Assembly: GCA_020442915.1 (NCBI GenBank) | Contig: JAGRJD010000043.1 | Span: 1 to 60,813 of the forward strand | DNA: 60,813 nt | Direction of reading: 5' to 3' | From: Thiothrix sp. | GTDB lineage: Bacteria > Pseudomonadota > Gammaproteobacteria > Thiotrichales > Thiotrichaceae | In this document: piece by piece, positions 17,611 to 27,180 of the stretch | How the letters are laid out: each line of letters opens with the position of its first letter | How positions within the stretch are numbered: the stretch's first letter is position 1 | Position numbers and translations under genes: made by a program | Notes under the pieces: generated by a model | What the model was told of the DNA's origin: nothing | Seen by the model: only the letters and a program-made list of their open reading frames with translations | Database searches by the model: none

Positions 17611-19497
17611 ATGATTGAGGAAATCCCACCCCTGACCCAGGAGAATATTGAAGCGCGTGCTGCCTGGGCACGCGAGCATACGGCTACCCAATGGATTCCG
17701 CAGCAAACCCTGCGTGAGGATCGGGCCGATGGCACCATTATCCTGCGCTCGCCGCTGCCGATGGATCCGGTGGTGACCAATACCGGCCAATGGCTGCATG
17801 AGTGGGCGCAAAAGGCCCCGGATCGGGTGGCACTCAGCGAGCGCGTCGATCCGCTGGCTGCCAGCGGCCCCTGGCGTGACGTGACTTACCGGGAGCTGCT
17901 GGCGCATGTACGTGCAGTCGCCTCCGGGCTGCTGGCGCAAGGTATGGCAGCGGGTGACAAGATCGCCATTCTGTCGGGCAACAGCATTGATCACCTGATC
18001 CTGTCGCTGGCTGCCCAGTATATTGGTGCGCCGGTCACGCCACTGGCCGAACAGTATGCGCTGATCGAGGAAGCGCAGGGTCGGCTGATTTTTGTGCTCG
18101 ACAAGATCAAGCCGAAGCTGGCATTCGTGGACGATGCCGGTCGTTATGCCAGCGCCCTGAAACTGCCGGCGCTGGATGATGTGATGGTGGTTGCCAGCCG
18201 TACCGAAGGTGCGCCCCGCGAGGTGTTGCCCTTTGCCGAGCTGCTGGCGGCACCCGAACACCCGGAACTGGAAACGGTACATGCTGCGGTCGGCCCGGAT
18301 ACCCTGGCAAAAATCCTGTTTACGTCCGGCTCCTCCTCGGAACCCAAGGGCGTACTGACCACCCAGCGCATGCTGTGCGCCAATCAGGCCCAGCAGACTG
18401 CGGTCATGCCCTGGCTGAGCGCTCATCCGCCACGGGCGACCGACTGGCTGCCCTGGAATCATGTGTTTGGCGGCAGTTCCAATACCAATATGATTCTTTC
18501 CAATGGCGGTACCCTGACCATTGATCTGGGCAAGCCGACGGCCAGGGGCTTTGCCACCACCATCGCCAACCGCCGTGAGCACCCCGGTACGCTGGCCTTC
18601 AATGTGCCGATCGGTTACGCCATGATTGTCGAGGCAGCGGAAAAGGATGCTGAATTACGCCAGACCCTGTTTCGTGAACTGGATCTGATCTTTTATGCCG
18701 GTGCTTCATTGCCGCAGGATGTGTGGCTGGCGCTGGAGCGTTTCTGTCTGGAGGAGCGCGGCGGCCTGCCGATGATGGCTTCCAGTTGGGGCCTGACCGA
18801 GACCGCACCTTCCTGCCTGATGGTGCATGAGCCGATCGGGCGTTCCGGTGTGGTCGGTGTGCCACTGCCGGGTGTTGAAATCAAGCTGATTCCTGATGAT
18901 GAAATGCGCTGCGAAATCCGCGTCAAGGGGCCGAATGTCTTCAAGGGTTATCTGGATGCGCCCGACAAGACTGCTGCTGCGTTTGATGAGGAGGGTTTTT
19001 TCATCACCGGTGATGCAGTGCGTTTTGTCAATGAACAGGATGCCTCACGCGGGCTGATCTTTGATGGCCGTGTCTCCGAGGATTTCAAACTCAACAGCGG
19101 TACCTGGGTACAGGCTGGCTCACTGCGCATGAATGTGCTGGAACGCCTCAAGGGGCAGGTGCAGGATGTGGTGATCTGCGGCCATGACCGGGGTGAAATC
19201 GGTTTGTTCATCTTTCCGCTGCCGCAATCGGTGGTGGCCGAGAACGTCAGTCGGGGTGCCTTGATCGAACCGCATCTGGCGGCGCGCATCGAGAATGCCC
19301 TGCGCGAGATGAATGCCGGTGTCACGGGTTCCGCCAAGCGCATCACGCGGGCCATTGTGCTGGCTGAACCGCCGTCGTTGCAGGCTCATGAAGTCACCGA
19401 TAAAGGCTCTCTCAATATCAAGAAGATCATTACCCGCCGTGCCGATTTGTTGGAGCGGCTTTACGACAATGAAGACCCGGCGCTGATCCGCGTCTGA
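17611..19497 (+). CDS. Feruloyl-CoA synthase-type AMP-forming ligase
   Basis: Activates a hydroxycinnamate to its CoA thioester using ATP. About 628 residues. The P-loop-like motif reads TSGSSSEPKG (about 238-247) instead of TSGTTGxPKG. The C-terminal hinge region has IFDGRVSEDFKLNSGTW, a signature of feruloyl-CoA synthases. ATG at 17611 follows GGGAGGAG; an in-frame TTG 27 bases upstream is not needed. Its gene comes right after the crotonase. Corresponds to CouL/HcaC-type enzymes; the exact ring substitution preferred cannot be read from sequence. Confidence 0.9.
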   Translation: MIEEIPPLTQENIEARAAWAREHTATQWIPQQTLREDRADGTIILRSPLPMDPVVTNTGQWLHEWAQKAPDRVALSERVDPLAASGPWRDVTYRELLAHVRAVASGLLAQGMAAGDKIAILSGNSIDHLILSLAAQYIGAPVTPLAEQYALIEEAQGRLIFVLDKIKPKLAFVDDAGRYASALKLPALDDVMVVASRTEGAPREVLPFAELLAAPEHPELETVHAAVGPDTLAKILFTSGSSSEPKGVLTTQRMLCANQAQQTAVMPWLSAHPPRATDWLPWNHVFGGSSNTNMILSNGGTLTIDLGKPTARGFATTIANRREHPGTLAFNVPIGYAMIVEAAEKDAELRQTLFRELDLIFYAGASLPQDVWLALERFCLEERGGLPMMASSWGLTETAPSCLMVHEPIGRSGVVGVPLPGVEIKLIPDDEMRCEIRVKGPNVFKGYLDAPDKTAAAFDEEGFFITGDAVRFVNEQDASRGLIFDGRVSEDFKLNSGTWVQAGSLRMNVLERLKGQVQDVVICGHDRGEIGLFIFPLPQSVVAENVSRGALIEPHLAARIENALREMNAGVTGSAKRITRAIVLAEPPSLQAHEVTDKGSLNIKKIITRRADLLERLYDNEDPALIRV

Positions 19498-19532
19498 GCG
19501 CGTTTGCGTGAATTTTCGTTTCTCCCATTCCC

Positions 19533-19559
19533 GCCCTTTTCCCGACAAGGGGGAGGGGC
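19533..19559 (+). repeat. GC-rich hairpin in the ligase-amidohydrolase gap
   Basis: An 11-bp stem with several G-U pairs: GCCCTTTTCCC (19533-19543), loop GACAA, GGGGGAGGGGC (19549-19559). There is no T run. It is possibly an mRNA processing or stability element inside the operon. A direct repeat GCGCGTTTGC flanks it on both sides. Confidence 0.4.
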
Positions 19560-19587
19560 GCGTTTGCCAACGCCCAAGGAGGCACAG

Positions 19588-20469
19588 ATGAAGAATATTG
19601 ATTTCAACAAGGTGCGTGCCATCGATATCCACACCCATGCCGAGGAATCCTGTGGCTGCCATGCCGATGACGGTTATGATGAGCTGCAATCGACCATGGC
19701 GAAGTATTTCGGTGCGCCCTGGAGCCACCCGCCGACCATCGACGAAACTGCCGCACATTACCGCGAAAAGAATATCGCAGCGGTGATCTTTCCGGTTGAT
19801 GCCGAGCGCGAAACCGGCTATCGGCGTTACAATAATTACGAAGTCGCCGAAGCCTGTGCGAAACACGATGACATCCTGATTCCGTTCGCCTCGATTGACC
19901 CGGCCAAGGGTAAACTCGGTGCCCGCGAAGCCCGCGACCTGGTGGAGAATCACGGTGTGCAGGGTTTCAAGTTTCATCCCACCATGCAGGGTTTTTACCC
20001 CAATGACCGTTCCGCCTATGTGTTGTATGAGGCGATTGCGGAAAGCGGCAAGCCGGCGCTGTTCCATACCGGCCAGACCGGGGTCGGCTCGGGGATGCCC
20101 GGCGGTAATGGCATGCGCCTGAAGTATTCCAACCCGATGTTCATGGACGATGTGGCAGTTGATTTCCCTGATATGCCGATCATTCTGGCGCACCCGTCCT
20201 TTCCCTGGCAGGAGGAAGCGCTATCGGTCGCGACCCACAAACCCAATGTCTATATTGACCTGTCGGGCTGGTCACCGAAATATTTCCCCAAAATCCTGGT
20301 TCAGTATGCCAATACCCTGCTGAAGCACAAGATGCTGTTCGGTTCCGACTGGCCAATGATTGCCCCGGAACGCTGGCTGGATGCCTTCGACAAGGCTGAG
20401 TTCCGTGACGAGGTGCGCCCGCTGATCCTCAAGGAGAATGCCATGCGCCTGCTGGGGGTGCAGTCATGA
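19588..20469 (+). CDS. Metal-dependent amidohydrolase-2, probable aryl beta-ketoacyl-CoA hydrolase (CouO-like)
   Basis: The 293-residue TIM-barrel protein has the metal motif HTH (about 15-17), KFHPTMQGF, LFHTG, LAHPSFPW and the late metal-ligand loop FGSDWP, as in the ACMSD/amidohydrolase-2 family. In Rhodococcus the CouO amidohydrolase hydrolyses 4-hydroxyphenyl-beta-ketoacyl-CoA during p-coumarate breakdown, and the same partners are present here. The function is assigned by family plus context. ATG at 19588 follows AAGGAGG. Its stop overlaps the acyl-CoA dehydrogenase start by four bases (ATGA). Confidence 0.82.
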   Translation: MKNIDFNKVRAIDIHTHAEESCGCHADDGYDELQSTMAKYFGAPWSHPPTIDETAAHYREKNIAAVIFPVDAERETGYRRYNNYEVAEACAKHDDILIPFASIDPAKGKLGAREARDLVENHGVQGFKFHPTMQGFYPNDRSAYVLYEAIAESGKPALFHTGQTGVGSGMPGGNGMRLKYSNPMFMDDVAVDFPDMPIILAHPSFPWQEEALSVATHKPNVYIDLSGWSPKYFPKILVQYANTLLKHKMLFGSDWPMIAPERWLDAFDKAEFRDEVRPLILKENAMRLLGVQS

Positions 20470-21950
20470 TCCCGTTTCAGGCTCCGGTTGAGGATATTTT
20501 TGCCAGTCTGCACACCTTTGTGGGCGAGTTGCCCGATTGGGATGCTGCATTGTGCGAGGAAATTACCCAGCATTTTGCCAGCTTTGTGGAGGGCGTACTG
20601 GCACCGTTGAATGAACCAGGTGATCGGCAAGGCTGTCGGCTGGAAAATGGCCGGGTGCGTATGCCGGATGGCTTTGGCACTGCCTATGCCGAGCTGGCGG
20701 AAGGTGGCTGGCAAGGCCTGACCGCGCCCGAGGCATACGGAGGCCAGGGTCTGGATCACCTGACGGCGGCGGTGTTGTCGGAAATTTTCAGTGGTGCCAA
20801 TCATGCCCTGCAAATGGTCACCGGGCTGGTTCCAGGCGCGATTTCGACCCTGCTGGCGCATGGCACGCCCGAGCAACAGAACACTTACATCCCGCCGCTG
20901 GCGTCCGGCGAGTGGCTGTCGACCATGTGCCTGACCGAGGCCGGAGCTGGCTCGGATCTGTCGCGGATTCGTACCCGTGCGGTACAGGATGGCGATGGCT
21001 GGCGTATTGACGGGCAGAAAATCTTTATTTCCGGCGGTGATCAGGATTTATCACAAGGTATCCTGCATCTGGTGCTGGCGCGCAGTGGCCCAGCCGACTC
21101 TGGGGTGAAGGGCTTGTCGCTGTTCCTGTGTCTGTCGGACGTTGATGGGGAACGCAACAAGATCAGCATCACCCGCATTGAGGAAAAGCTGGGGCTGCAC
21201 GCTTCACCGACCTGCCAGATGGAATTCGACGGTGCCAAAGCCGAGCTGATCGGTACGGAAGGCAAGGGTCTGGCGGCAATGTTTACCATGATGAACCACG
21301 CACGCCTGGATGTGGCCTTGCAGGGGGTGGCGCATGCCAGCCGGGCGCATGCCATTGCTTCGGCCTATGCTGCTGAGCGCCAGCAGGGTCGCCAGCCGGA
21401 TGGCAGCCCGGCGGTGCTGACGGATCATCCTGATGTGCAGCGCATGCTGAATGAACAGCGCGACCTGACCCGTACAGCACGCGCCATGTGTCACCTCACG
21501 CTGGCTGAACTGGAGCGTGGCGAGCGCCCGGCACTGATTGAATTTTTGACACCACTATGCAAGATTTATTCGACCGAAGCCGGCATCCGTTCCGCCGATC
21601 TGGGCATCCAGATTCTGGGGGGGTATGGCTATCTGGAAGAATACGGGGTAGCGCAAATCTGGCGTGATGCCCGCATTACCGCGATCTACGAGGGTGCCAA
21701 TGGCATCCATGCGCTGACCCTGGCGACACGCGGGGTGAAACTGGAGCAGGGTGCTGCGATTGAGCAGTTCGCGCAACTGGCGGCGGAGCTGGCGGGTGAT
21801 GATCCGGCGGTTGCTGAATTGAGCACAAGCTGGCAGGTGCAGGCGCGGGAGCTGGCAGCGCAGGCGGATGTACGGGCGCAGGCGCATGGGTTTGCCGAGG
21901 CGAGTCTTGCCTTATTGAGTCGGGCGATTCAGGTGAAATGGCAGGCGTAG
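20466..21950 (+). CDS. Acyl-CoA dehydrogenase
   Basis: FAD enzyme of 494 residues with the signature MCLTEAGAGSDLS, the segment ILGGYGYLEEYGV and the catalytic glutamate in IYEGANGI (near 407). It is closest in style to the long DmdC/FadE-like group but lacks part of the usual extended C-terminus (members often reach about 590). In hydroxycinnamate clusters such a gene (HcaD type) oxidises dihydro-hydroxycinnamoyl-CoA to the unsaturated thioester, extending the pathway to phenylpropanoates. It is translationally coupled to the amidohydrolase and is the last gene of the island. Confidence 0.88.
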   Translation: MIPFQAPVEDIFASLHTFVGELPDWDAALCEEITQHFASFVEGVLAPLNEPGDRQGCRLENGRVRMPDGFGTAYAELAEGGWQGLTAPEAYGGQGLDHLTAAVLSEIFSGANHALQMVTGLVPGAISTLLAHGTPEQQNTYIPPLASGEWLSTMCLTEAGAGSDLSRIRTRAVQDGDGWRIDGQKIFISGGDQDLSQGILHLVLARSGPADSGVKGLSLFLCLSDVDGERNKISITRIEEKLGLHASPTCQMEFDGAKAELIGTEGKGLAAMFTMMNHARLDVALQGVAHASRAHAIASAYAAERQQGRQPDGSPAVLTDHPDVQRMLNEQRDLTRTARAMCHLTLAELERGERPALIEFLTPLCKIYSTEAGIRSADLGIQILGGYGYLEEYGVAQIWRDARITAIYEGANGIHALTLATRGVKLEQGAAIEQFAQLAAELAGDDPAVAELSTSWQVQARELAAQADVRAQAHGFAEASLALLSRAIQVKWQA

Positions 21951-22039
21951 CGTGCGGCTTGAATTGGGGCGGGGCAGCGTTAACAGTCATCCCCCCATTT
22001 TTAACCACCGTCAAAAGTAGAGGTTAATGGGGCAGCTGA

Positions 22040-22158
22040 GCCAACGACTGTGTAAACAATTCGGTGTAACCGCCGGGGTTATACAGAATCGCTGATGCGA
22101 TCCTCGAACGCGATCATAAACCGGTTCAGGAAAGATGTCGCGTTCACTGATTATGCTG
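22040..22158 (-). pseudogene. Decayed end of an IS256-type transposase gene and terminal repeat
   Basis: On the minus strand a 20-codon open stretch reads ...TSFLNRFMIAFEDRISDSV and stops at 22079-22081. This resembles the C-terminal LNQFAIxFEGR tail of IS256/Mutator transposases. Just beyond it GACTGTGTAAACAATT (plus strand, 22046-22061) looks like an IS256-family terminal inverted repeat. The rest of the element is gone; yfiR begins immediately beside it. The identification is by eye from a short segment. Confidence 0.4.
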
Positions 22159-22178
22159 CCTTATCCGATGACACTACA

Positions 22179-22745
22179 CTAGTGCTCAATGACCTCCACC
22201 GCCAGCAGCAGCAGACTGGCACTGATGCGGATGCCACGCCGGCGCGCCTCCAGCAGGTTGACCTTGAAGCGCAGTTTCTGTTCCCGGATCAGGAAAATGA
22301 AGATGCCGGTCTGCAGGTCGGACAGGTCTTCCCTGACGACGGTCAGCATCTGGTTGTTGACCATCTGGCCACGCAGGGATTCATAGGGAAAACCGGTATC
22401 GATATAGGCACTTTCACAGCCGGCAAACTGCCGGGATGAGGGCTGGGACGGATAAATCCGGACCTGAATCCTGCCCCACAGGGTATTGCGGTTGTCCAGG
22501 GTCTGCAGCTGCCGGGTCAGCTGGTGGTTGGCGGACAGTACACACAGTACAAACCGGCCCGCCGGCAGTTCCGGCTCCCAGGAGACGAACTTCAGGAACT
22601 GGTACAGGAATGCCGCCTGCAGCTGGTAGCCGCGCTCAGAGTCCAGTTCATCAGCCGGAAGCGGCACCGGAACAATGCACAGCCAGAGCAGCACCATAAC
22701 CAGTGCCTGTTTCAACACCATTCTGGACAACTGTTCCGGGCACAT
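22179..22745 (-). CDS. YfiR/DUF4154 family periplasmic protein
   Basis: The 188-residue protein has an N-terminal hydrophobic export signal (about 10-30) and the family pattern: LQAAFLYQFLKFVSWEP near the start and LRFKVNLLEARRRGIRISASLL near the end. Characterised YfiR proteins restrain the diguanylate cyclase YfiN in the periplasm. No yfiN or yfiB lies alongside, so this is an orphan. It may act on another membrane cyclase. Its 3' end directly abuts the IS remnant. Confidence 0.85.
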   Translation of the reverse strand: MCPEQLSRMVLKQALVMVLLWLCIVPVPLPADELDSERGYQLQAAFLYQFLKFVSWEPELPAGRFVLCVLSANHQLTRQLQTLDNRNTLWGRIQVRIYPSQPSSRQFAGCESAYIDTGFPYESLRGQMVNNQMLTVVREDLSDLQTGIFIFLIREQKLRFKVNLLEARRRGIRISASLLLLAVEVIEH

Positions 22746-22835
22746 CGTTCTTTCAACAAGGTTTAAAGGCCATCATGCGTTATGGGTCGGCCCGAAGACA
22801 GCCTGCCGTTCAAAGCCTGGGGATTAATTGTCAGG

Positions 22836-23615
22836 TCAGCTGTGCTGGCGCATGAAAGCCTCCATCAGGGTCACAAGATGGATGGGGGTTTCCTGCATCG
22901 GGTAGTGCCCGGCATCGGCAAGGATTTCCAGCCCGCACTGGGGATACCCGCTCAGGTAGGTGGCCCGCATGACATCGGCGGTGATGGCAGCATCAAATGC
23001 TCCCACCAAGACCTGCATCGGCGTGTGGATGGCGCTGATTTCATCGGCAAAATTTTCTCTGGCCCAGGCCCGCAGGTAACCACCATAGGCTGCTTCGCTG
23101 GTCTGGGTGCGGGAATTGGCCACCATGCGTTGCAGCCAGACCGGGCTCAGGCGCTTGCCGGTGGTGAAATCCAGAATGGCATAGCGGTTTTCGTCCCGGG
23201 TCACGGCCCCTTCAAACAGCTGCCAGCTGTCGGCATCCAGCTGTCCGCCACTGGCCGGAACCGGAGTGACCCCGCAGGCAGAACGCACCGTGATGCGCGG
23301 ATCGCAATCCAGCATGAAGCGCTGCATGGCCATACCCCCCATGGAGTGCCCGACCACATGCAGCTCGTGCCAGCCCAGTTCCAACACCAGCCGGTTGGCG
23401 TCGGCAGCAATCTCACTCATGGTGTAGTGGCCGCTTTGTGACGCTGATTTGCCATAACCCCGGTAGTCGATGAAGCAGTAACTGAAAGCAGCAGTATCCA
23501 TGGCGGTAAAGGTCGGCTCCCAGACCGAGTAATCACCGAACCAGCCATGAAAAACCAGCACCTTGCGGGGACCGGAGCCGATGAGGGTGTGACCGGGAAT
23601 ATACGCGGGTGACAT
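22836..23615 (-). CDS. Alpha/beta hydrolase
   Basis: The 259-residue cytosolic hydrolase has the oxyanion-hole segment FHGWFGD, the nucleophile elbow GHSMGG (S91) and the catalytic histidine in DAGHYPMQE near the end. The acid is probably the aspartate in VGAFDAAIT. GGAGG precedes the ATG at good distance. Substrate is unknown. The gene stands alone between yfiR and an uncertain gene. Confidence 0.85.
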   Translation of the reverse strand: MSPAYIPGHTLIGSGPRKVLVFHGWFGDYSVWEPTFTAMDTAAFSYCFIDYRGYGKSASQSGHYTMSEIAADANRLVLELGWHELHVVGHSMGGMAMQRFMLDCDPRITVRSACGVTPVPASGGQLDADSWQLFEGAVTRDENRYAILDFTTGKRLSPVWLQRMVANSRTQTSEAAYGGYLRAWARENFADEISAIHTPMQVLVGAFDAAITADVMRATYLSGYPQCGLEILADAGHYPMQETPIHLVTLMEAFMRQHS

Positions 23616-23667
23616 GGATGGATTTCCTCCGTATTGTCTGTTGATGAGTCAAACTGTCAGCAGCTGA

Positions 23668-24165
23668 TCAGGCGGCGCAAACTGCAATGTCGGGCAGGGA
23701 AGGCATGGGCGGTTCCTCAGGGCCGCAGGCGTATCCATTGTCGGACTTGTGAGGAGTGAGTGCAAGCAGGACGGGCGCGCGGATAAGGTCTGACCACGGA
23801 TAGCAGGCACGCGTTGCCGGTAGCCGGAAACTGGCTGGATCGGGACTTCTCACCGACGAAGAAAAATCGAGCCTGATCTCGTTGGCTGCCAGCGATGGAG
23901 GCTTCACAACCGCCGTCTGTTCAAGCTCCAGCGGCTCACCCAATTGATGAGTAACACGAAAAACCTGAGTGCGGGACAAATCGATGCACAGCAACTGCTC
24001 CAGTAATTCATGCGATTCGCTGTAGACTTCACTGGCTCCTGCCCGTGCCATACATGTCAAGGCAGTGACTGACGCCAAAAAGCAGGAGATCAACCCAACC
24101 GACCTGCTCAACCATTCCAACAGCAGAACAACGCAAATCCACATCCGTGACAGGGAAACCATCAT
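23668..24165 (-). CDS. Uncertain hypothetical protein
   Basis: An open frame of about 165 residues from the ATG at 24165, preceded by CCGGGGGG. The N-terminal 40 residues are hydrophobic (signal or membrane anchor). The remainder has no recognised motif and is rich in Pro, Ser and Ala. Codon use is less regular than in neighbours. It is the only candidate in the 630 bases between the alpha/beta hydrolase and mutS, and may be spurious. Confidence 0.3.
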   Translation of the reverse strand: MMVSLSRMWICVVLLLEWLSRSVGLISCFLASVTALTCMARAGASEVYSESHELLEQLLCIDLSRTQVFRVTHQLGEPLELEQTAVVKPPSLAANEIRLDFSSSVRSPDPASFRLPATRACYPWSDLIRAPVLLALTPHKSDNGYACGPEEPPMPSLPDIAVCAA

Positions 24166-24248
24166 CAACCCCCCGGTCAGTTTGATACACAAGTAATACT
24201 GATGCACACTCTCGCACAAGCTTTGGAAGGATTTTAGAAGGATTTAGA

Positions 24249-26906
24249 ATGTCAGAGACAAAATACGAACAAAATATTGTTTTTAAAAACAAAAACAACC
24301 ACACCCCCATGATGCAGCAGTACCTGCAGATCAAGGCGGAGTATCCGGACATCCTGCTGTTCTACCGCATGGGAGATTTCTACGAGCTGTTTTTCGAGGA
24401 TGCCAGAAAAGCGGCCAGCCTGCTGGACATCACCCTGACCCAGCGCGGCCAGACGGCTGGTGAACCGATCCCCATGGCCGGTGTGCCCTACCATGCGGTA
24501 GAACAATACCTGGCCAAACTGCTGCGTCAGGGTGAATCCGTGGCCATCTGCGAGCAGATCGGCGATCCGGCCCGGTCCAAGGGACCGGTCGAGCGCAAAA
24601 TCACCCGTCTGCTGACCCCCGGCACCCTGACGGATGATTACCTGCTGGATGACCGCCGTGACAACCTGCTGATGGCCGTGCACTGCCCGCACCTCCCCGC
24701 CACCGACAAAAAGGCCGGTACTCAGGGCAAAAGCGCAAGCCGTTTCGGGCTTGCTGTCATTGACCTCAGCACCGGACGTTTCAGTGTACAGGAAGCCGAC
24801 TCAGCCTCAGCACTGGTCAATGAAATCGAACGCCTGCAACCGGCGGAAATCCTGCACCATGAGGACTGGCGGCCCGAATTTGCCCGTGATCATGTCACCA
24901 CACCCCGCCCGCCCTGGCACTTTGACCTGGAAACCGCCAAACGCCTGCTGCTGGAGCAGCTCGGTGTGCATGATCTGGACGGTTTCGGCTGTACCCACCT
25001 GCCGCTGGCGCTGACGGCTGCCGGGGCATTGCTGAATTACGTGCAGGAGACCCAGCGCACAGCCCTGCCCCACATCAACAGCCTGAGCGTGGAGCACGGA
25101 GACGATGGCATCATCATGGATGCCGCCAGCCGTCGCAATCTGGAGCTGGAACACAGCATCAGCGGCGAACACAGGAACACCCTGGTCTCGGTACTCGACC
25201 GGACGGCCACCAGCATGGGCAGTCGCCTGCTGCGGCGCTGGGTCAACAAACCCCTGCGTGAACGCAGCACGCTCCGCAACCGCCATGCAGCAGTCGGCTG
25301 TCTGCTGCAGGGGGATGCCTTTGAGGCGGTGCATGAGTCCCTACAAGCCATCGGGGATGTGGAACGCATCAGCTCACGCATTGCGCTCGGGACTGCGCGT
25401 CCCCGGGATCTGGCCACCCTGCGGGCCTCACTGGCGGTCCTGCCGGGCTTGCATGAAACCCTCAGCCCGCTGGGCAATGCGCACGTGCATGCCCTGAAAC
25501 AGCGGATTGATGAACATGAAGCCCTGCATGAACTGCTGGTCCGGGCGGTGATCGACAATCCGCCGGTGGTGATCCGTGACGGCGGCGTGATTGCCACCGG
25601 TTATGATGCCGGTCTGGATGAATTGCGCAACCTCAGCACCCACGCCGACCAGTACCTGATCGACCTTGAAACACGGGAAAAGGCCCGCACCGGCATCAGC
25701 ACCCTGAAAGTAGCCTATAACCGTGTGCACGGCTATTACGTCGAAGTGCCACGCACCCAGGTCAAACTGATCCCCGCCGATTATATCCGGCGCCAGACCC
25801 TCAAGGGGGTGGAGCGCTTTATTCTGCCGGAGCTGAAAAAATTCGAGGACAAGGTGCTCTCGGCACGTGAACGGGCCCTGGCACGCGAGAAAGTGCTGTA
25901 TGAGGAGCTGCTGCAGACGCTGCTGGCCCACCTGATGCCGCTGCGCCAGAGCGCCCAGGCGCTGGCCGAGCTGGATGTGCTGACCTGCTTTGCCGAACGT
26001 GCCAGCAGCCTCAACTACTGCAGCCCGGCACTGGTGGACGGGGCCGGACTGCAGATCGAGGCCGGACGCCATCCGGTGGTGGAGCACACCCTGGATGCGC
26101 CGTTCGTACCCAATGACCTTTCAATGGACAACCGCCGGCGCATGCTGATGATCACCGGTCCCAACATGGGCGGCAAATCCACCTACATGCGTCAGGTGGC
26201 ACTGATTGTACTCATGGCTCACATCGGCAGTTACATTCCGGCCAAAGCGGCGCGCATCGGCCAGATCGACCGTATTTTCACCCGCATCGGTGCGCATGAC
26301 GACCTCAGTACCGGACGCTCCACCTTCATGGTGGAAATGACCGAGGCCGCCAACATTCTCAATAATGCCACGCCGTACAGTCTGGTACTGATGGATGAAA
26401 TCGGGCGCGGTACCAGCACTTTTGACGGCCTGTCGCTGGCCTGGGCCTGTGCCGAACATCTGGCGCGTGAACGCCGGGCCTTCACCCTGTTTGCCACCCA
26501 TTACTTTGAACTGACTACACTGGCCGAACAGATCGGTACCATTGCCAACGTGCACATTGATGCCGTCGAGCACGGCGACAGGATCGTGTTTCTGCACGCG
26601 GTCAAGGACGGCCCTGCCAACCAGAGTTACGGCCTGCAGGTCGCCCAGCTGGCCGGGGTGCCCAGAGCCGTGATTGCCAGGGCACGCAAAAAGCTGGTGT
26701 CCCTGGAGGAATCTGCCGTCGCCGCCGGGAACCGCCATGCCCCGCTCAGGCCGGGCCAGAACCTGTCACTCACCTTCGGGTCGCCAGCGAAGCCGGGGGA
26801 TGCGGCAGCAGAGCGGTTGAAGGAAGCACTGCTGGCCCTGGAGCTGGATGAACTTTCACCACGTCAGGCACAGGAGGCACTTTACCGGCTGCGGCAACTG
26901 TTGTGA
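24249..26906 (+). CDS. mutS: DNA mismatch repair protein MutS
   Basis: Recognises base mismatches and recruits MutL. The 885 residues include the mismatch-wedging motif in [14 protein letters not shown], the connector and lever domains, the Walker A loop GPNMGGKST, the Walker B region [16 protein letters not shown] and the C-terminal dimerisation helices. E. coli MutS has 853 residues. A Lys/Asn-rich N-terminal extension of about 18 residues precedes the usual HTPMMQQYL start; ATG at 24249 has GAAGGA upstream. Monocistronic. Confidence 0.97.
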   Translation: MSETKYEQNIVFKNKNNHTPMMQQYLQIKAEYPDILLFYRMGDFYELFFEDARKAASLLDITLTQRGQTAGEPIPMAGVPYHAVEQYLAKLLRQGESVAICEQIGDPARSKGPVERKITRLLTPGTLTDDYLLDDRRDNLLMAVHCPHLPATDKKAGTQGKSASRFGLAVIDLSTGRFSVQEADSASALVNEIERLQPAEILHHEDWRPEFARDHVTTPRPPWHFDLETAKRLLLEQLGVHDLDGFGCTHLPLALTAAGALLNYVQETQRTALPHINSLSVEHGDDGIIMDAASRRNLELEHSISGEHRNTLVSVLDRTATSMGSRLLRRWVNKPLRERSTLRNRHAAVGCLLQGDAFEAVHESLQAIGDVERISSRIALGTARPRDLATLRASLAVLPGLHETLSPLGNAHVHALKQRIDEHEALHELLVRAVIDNPPVVIRDGGVIATGYDAGLDELRNLSTHADQYLIDLETREKARTGISTLKVAYNRVHGYYVEVPRTQVKLIPADYIRRQTLKGVERFILPELKKFEDKVLSARERALAREKVLYEELLQTLLAHLMPLRQSAQALAELDVLTCFAERASSLNYCSPALVDGAGLQIEAGRHPVVEHTLDAPFVPNDLSMDNRRRMLMITGPNMGGKSTYMRQVALIVLMAHIGSYIPAKAARIGQIDRIFTRIGAHDDLSTGRSTFMVEMTEAANILNNATPYSLVLMDEIGRGTSTFDGLSLAWACAEHLARERRAFTLFATHYFELTTLAEQIGTIANVHIDAVEHGDRIVFLHAVKDGPANQSYGLQVAQLAGVPRAVIARARKKLVSLEESAVAAGNRHAPLRPGQNLSLTFGSPAKPGDAAAERLKEALLALELDELSPRQAQEALYRLRQLL

Positions 26907-26916
26907 CAGGCGGAAG

Positions 26917-27017
26917 ATGCGTCGGAATCACCACTCGTCCGCCCTGCAAAAAATCTGCAAATCCAGCCGTTATGCTGATGACTCCGGAATACAGAACAAC
27001 AAGGAGTTCCGACGCAT
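26917..27017. repeat. 11-bp inverted repeat spanning the start of the 54-residue gene
   Basis: ATGCGTCGGAA (26917-26927) and TTCCGACGCAT (27007-27017) are perfect complements 79 bases apart. The second arm runs from the end of the AAGGAG ribosome site into the ATG. If both arms are in one transcript, pairing would mask the start codon. Confidence 0.6.
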
Positions 27018-27180
27018 GAAAACTGCATCAGCCCTGCCCGACCTGCCTGGCCGCCCTCAGCTGCTCCACCCCCATGGACCTGCGTATCCGAAACCCCGCA
27101 TGCGGCCTGCACCGCGCACGGAACGCCTGCAGGACTGGGAACAACGCATCCGCCACCTGTTCACGCGCCAGCGCTATTGA
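27016..27180 (+). CDS. Small basic proline-rich protein (54 residues)
   Basis: Begins at an ATG with an excellent AAGGAG ribosome site and encodes a protein rich in Pro, Arg and His, ending DWEQRIRHLFTRQRY. No domain is recognised. It lies just after mutS and converges with the SGNH hydrolase gene, with a seven-base overlap of 3' ends. The ribosome site and the inverted repeat that includes its start argue that it is real. Confidence 0.5.
   Translation: MKTASALPDLPGRPQLLHPHGPAYPKPRMRPAPRTERLQDWEQRIRHLFTRQRY

Noticed and set aside
24029..24352. A 107-residue minus-strand frame overlapping the start of mutS
   Set aside because: Covers the mutS ribosome site and first codons on the opposite strand, with no supporting motif.
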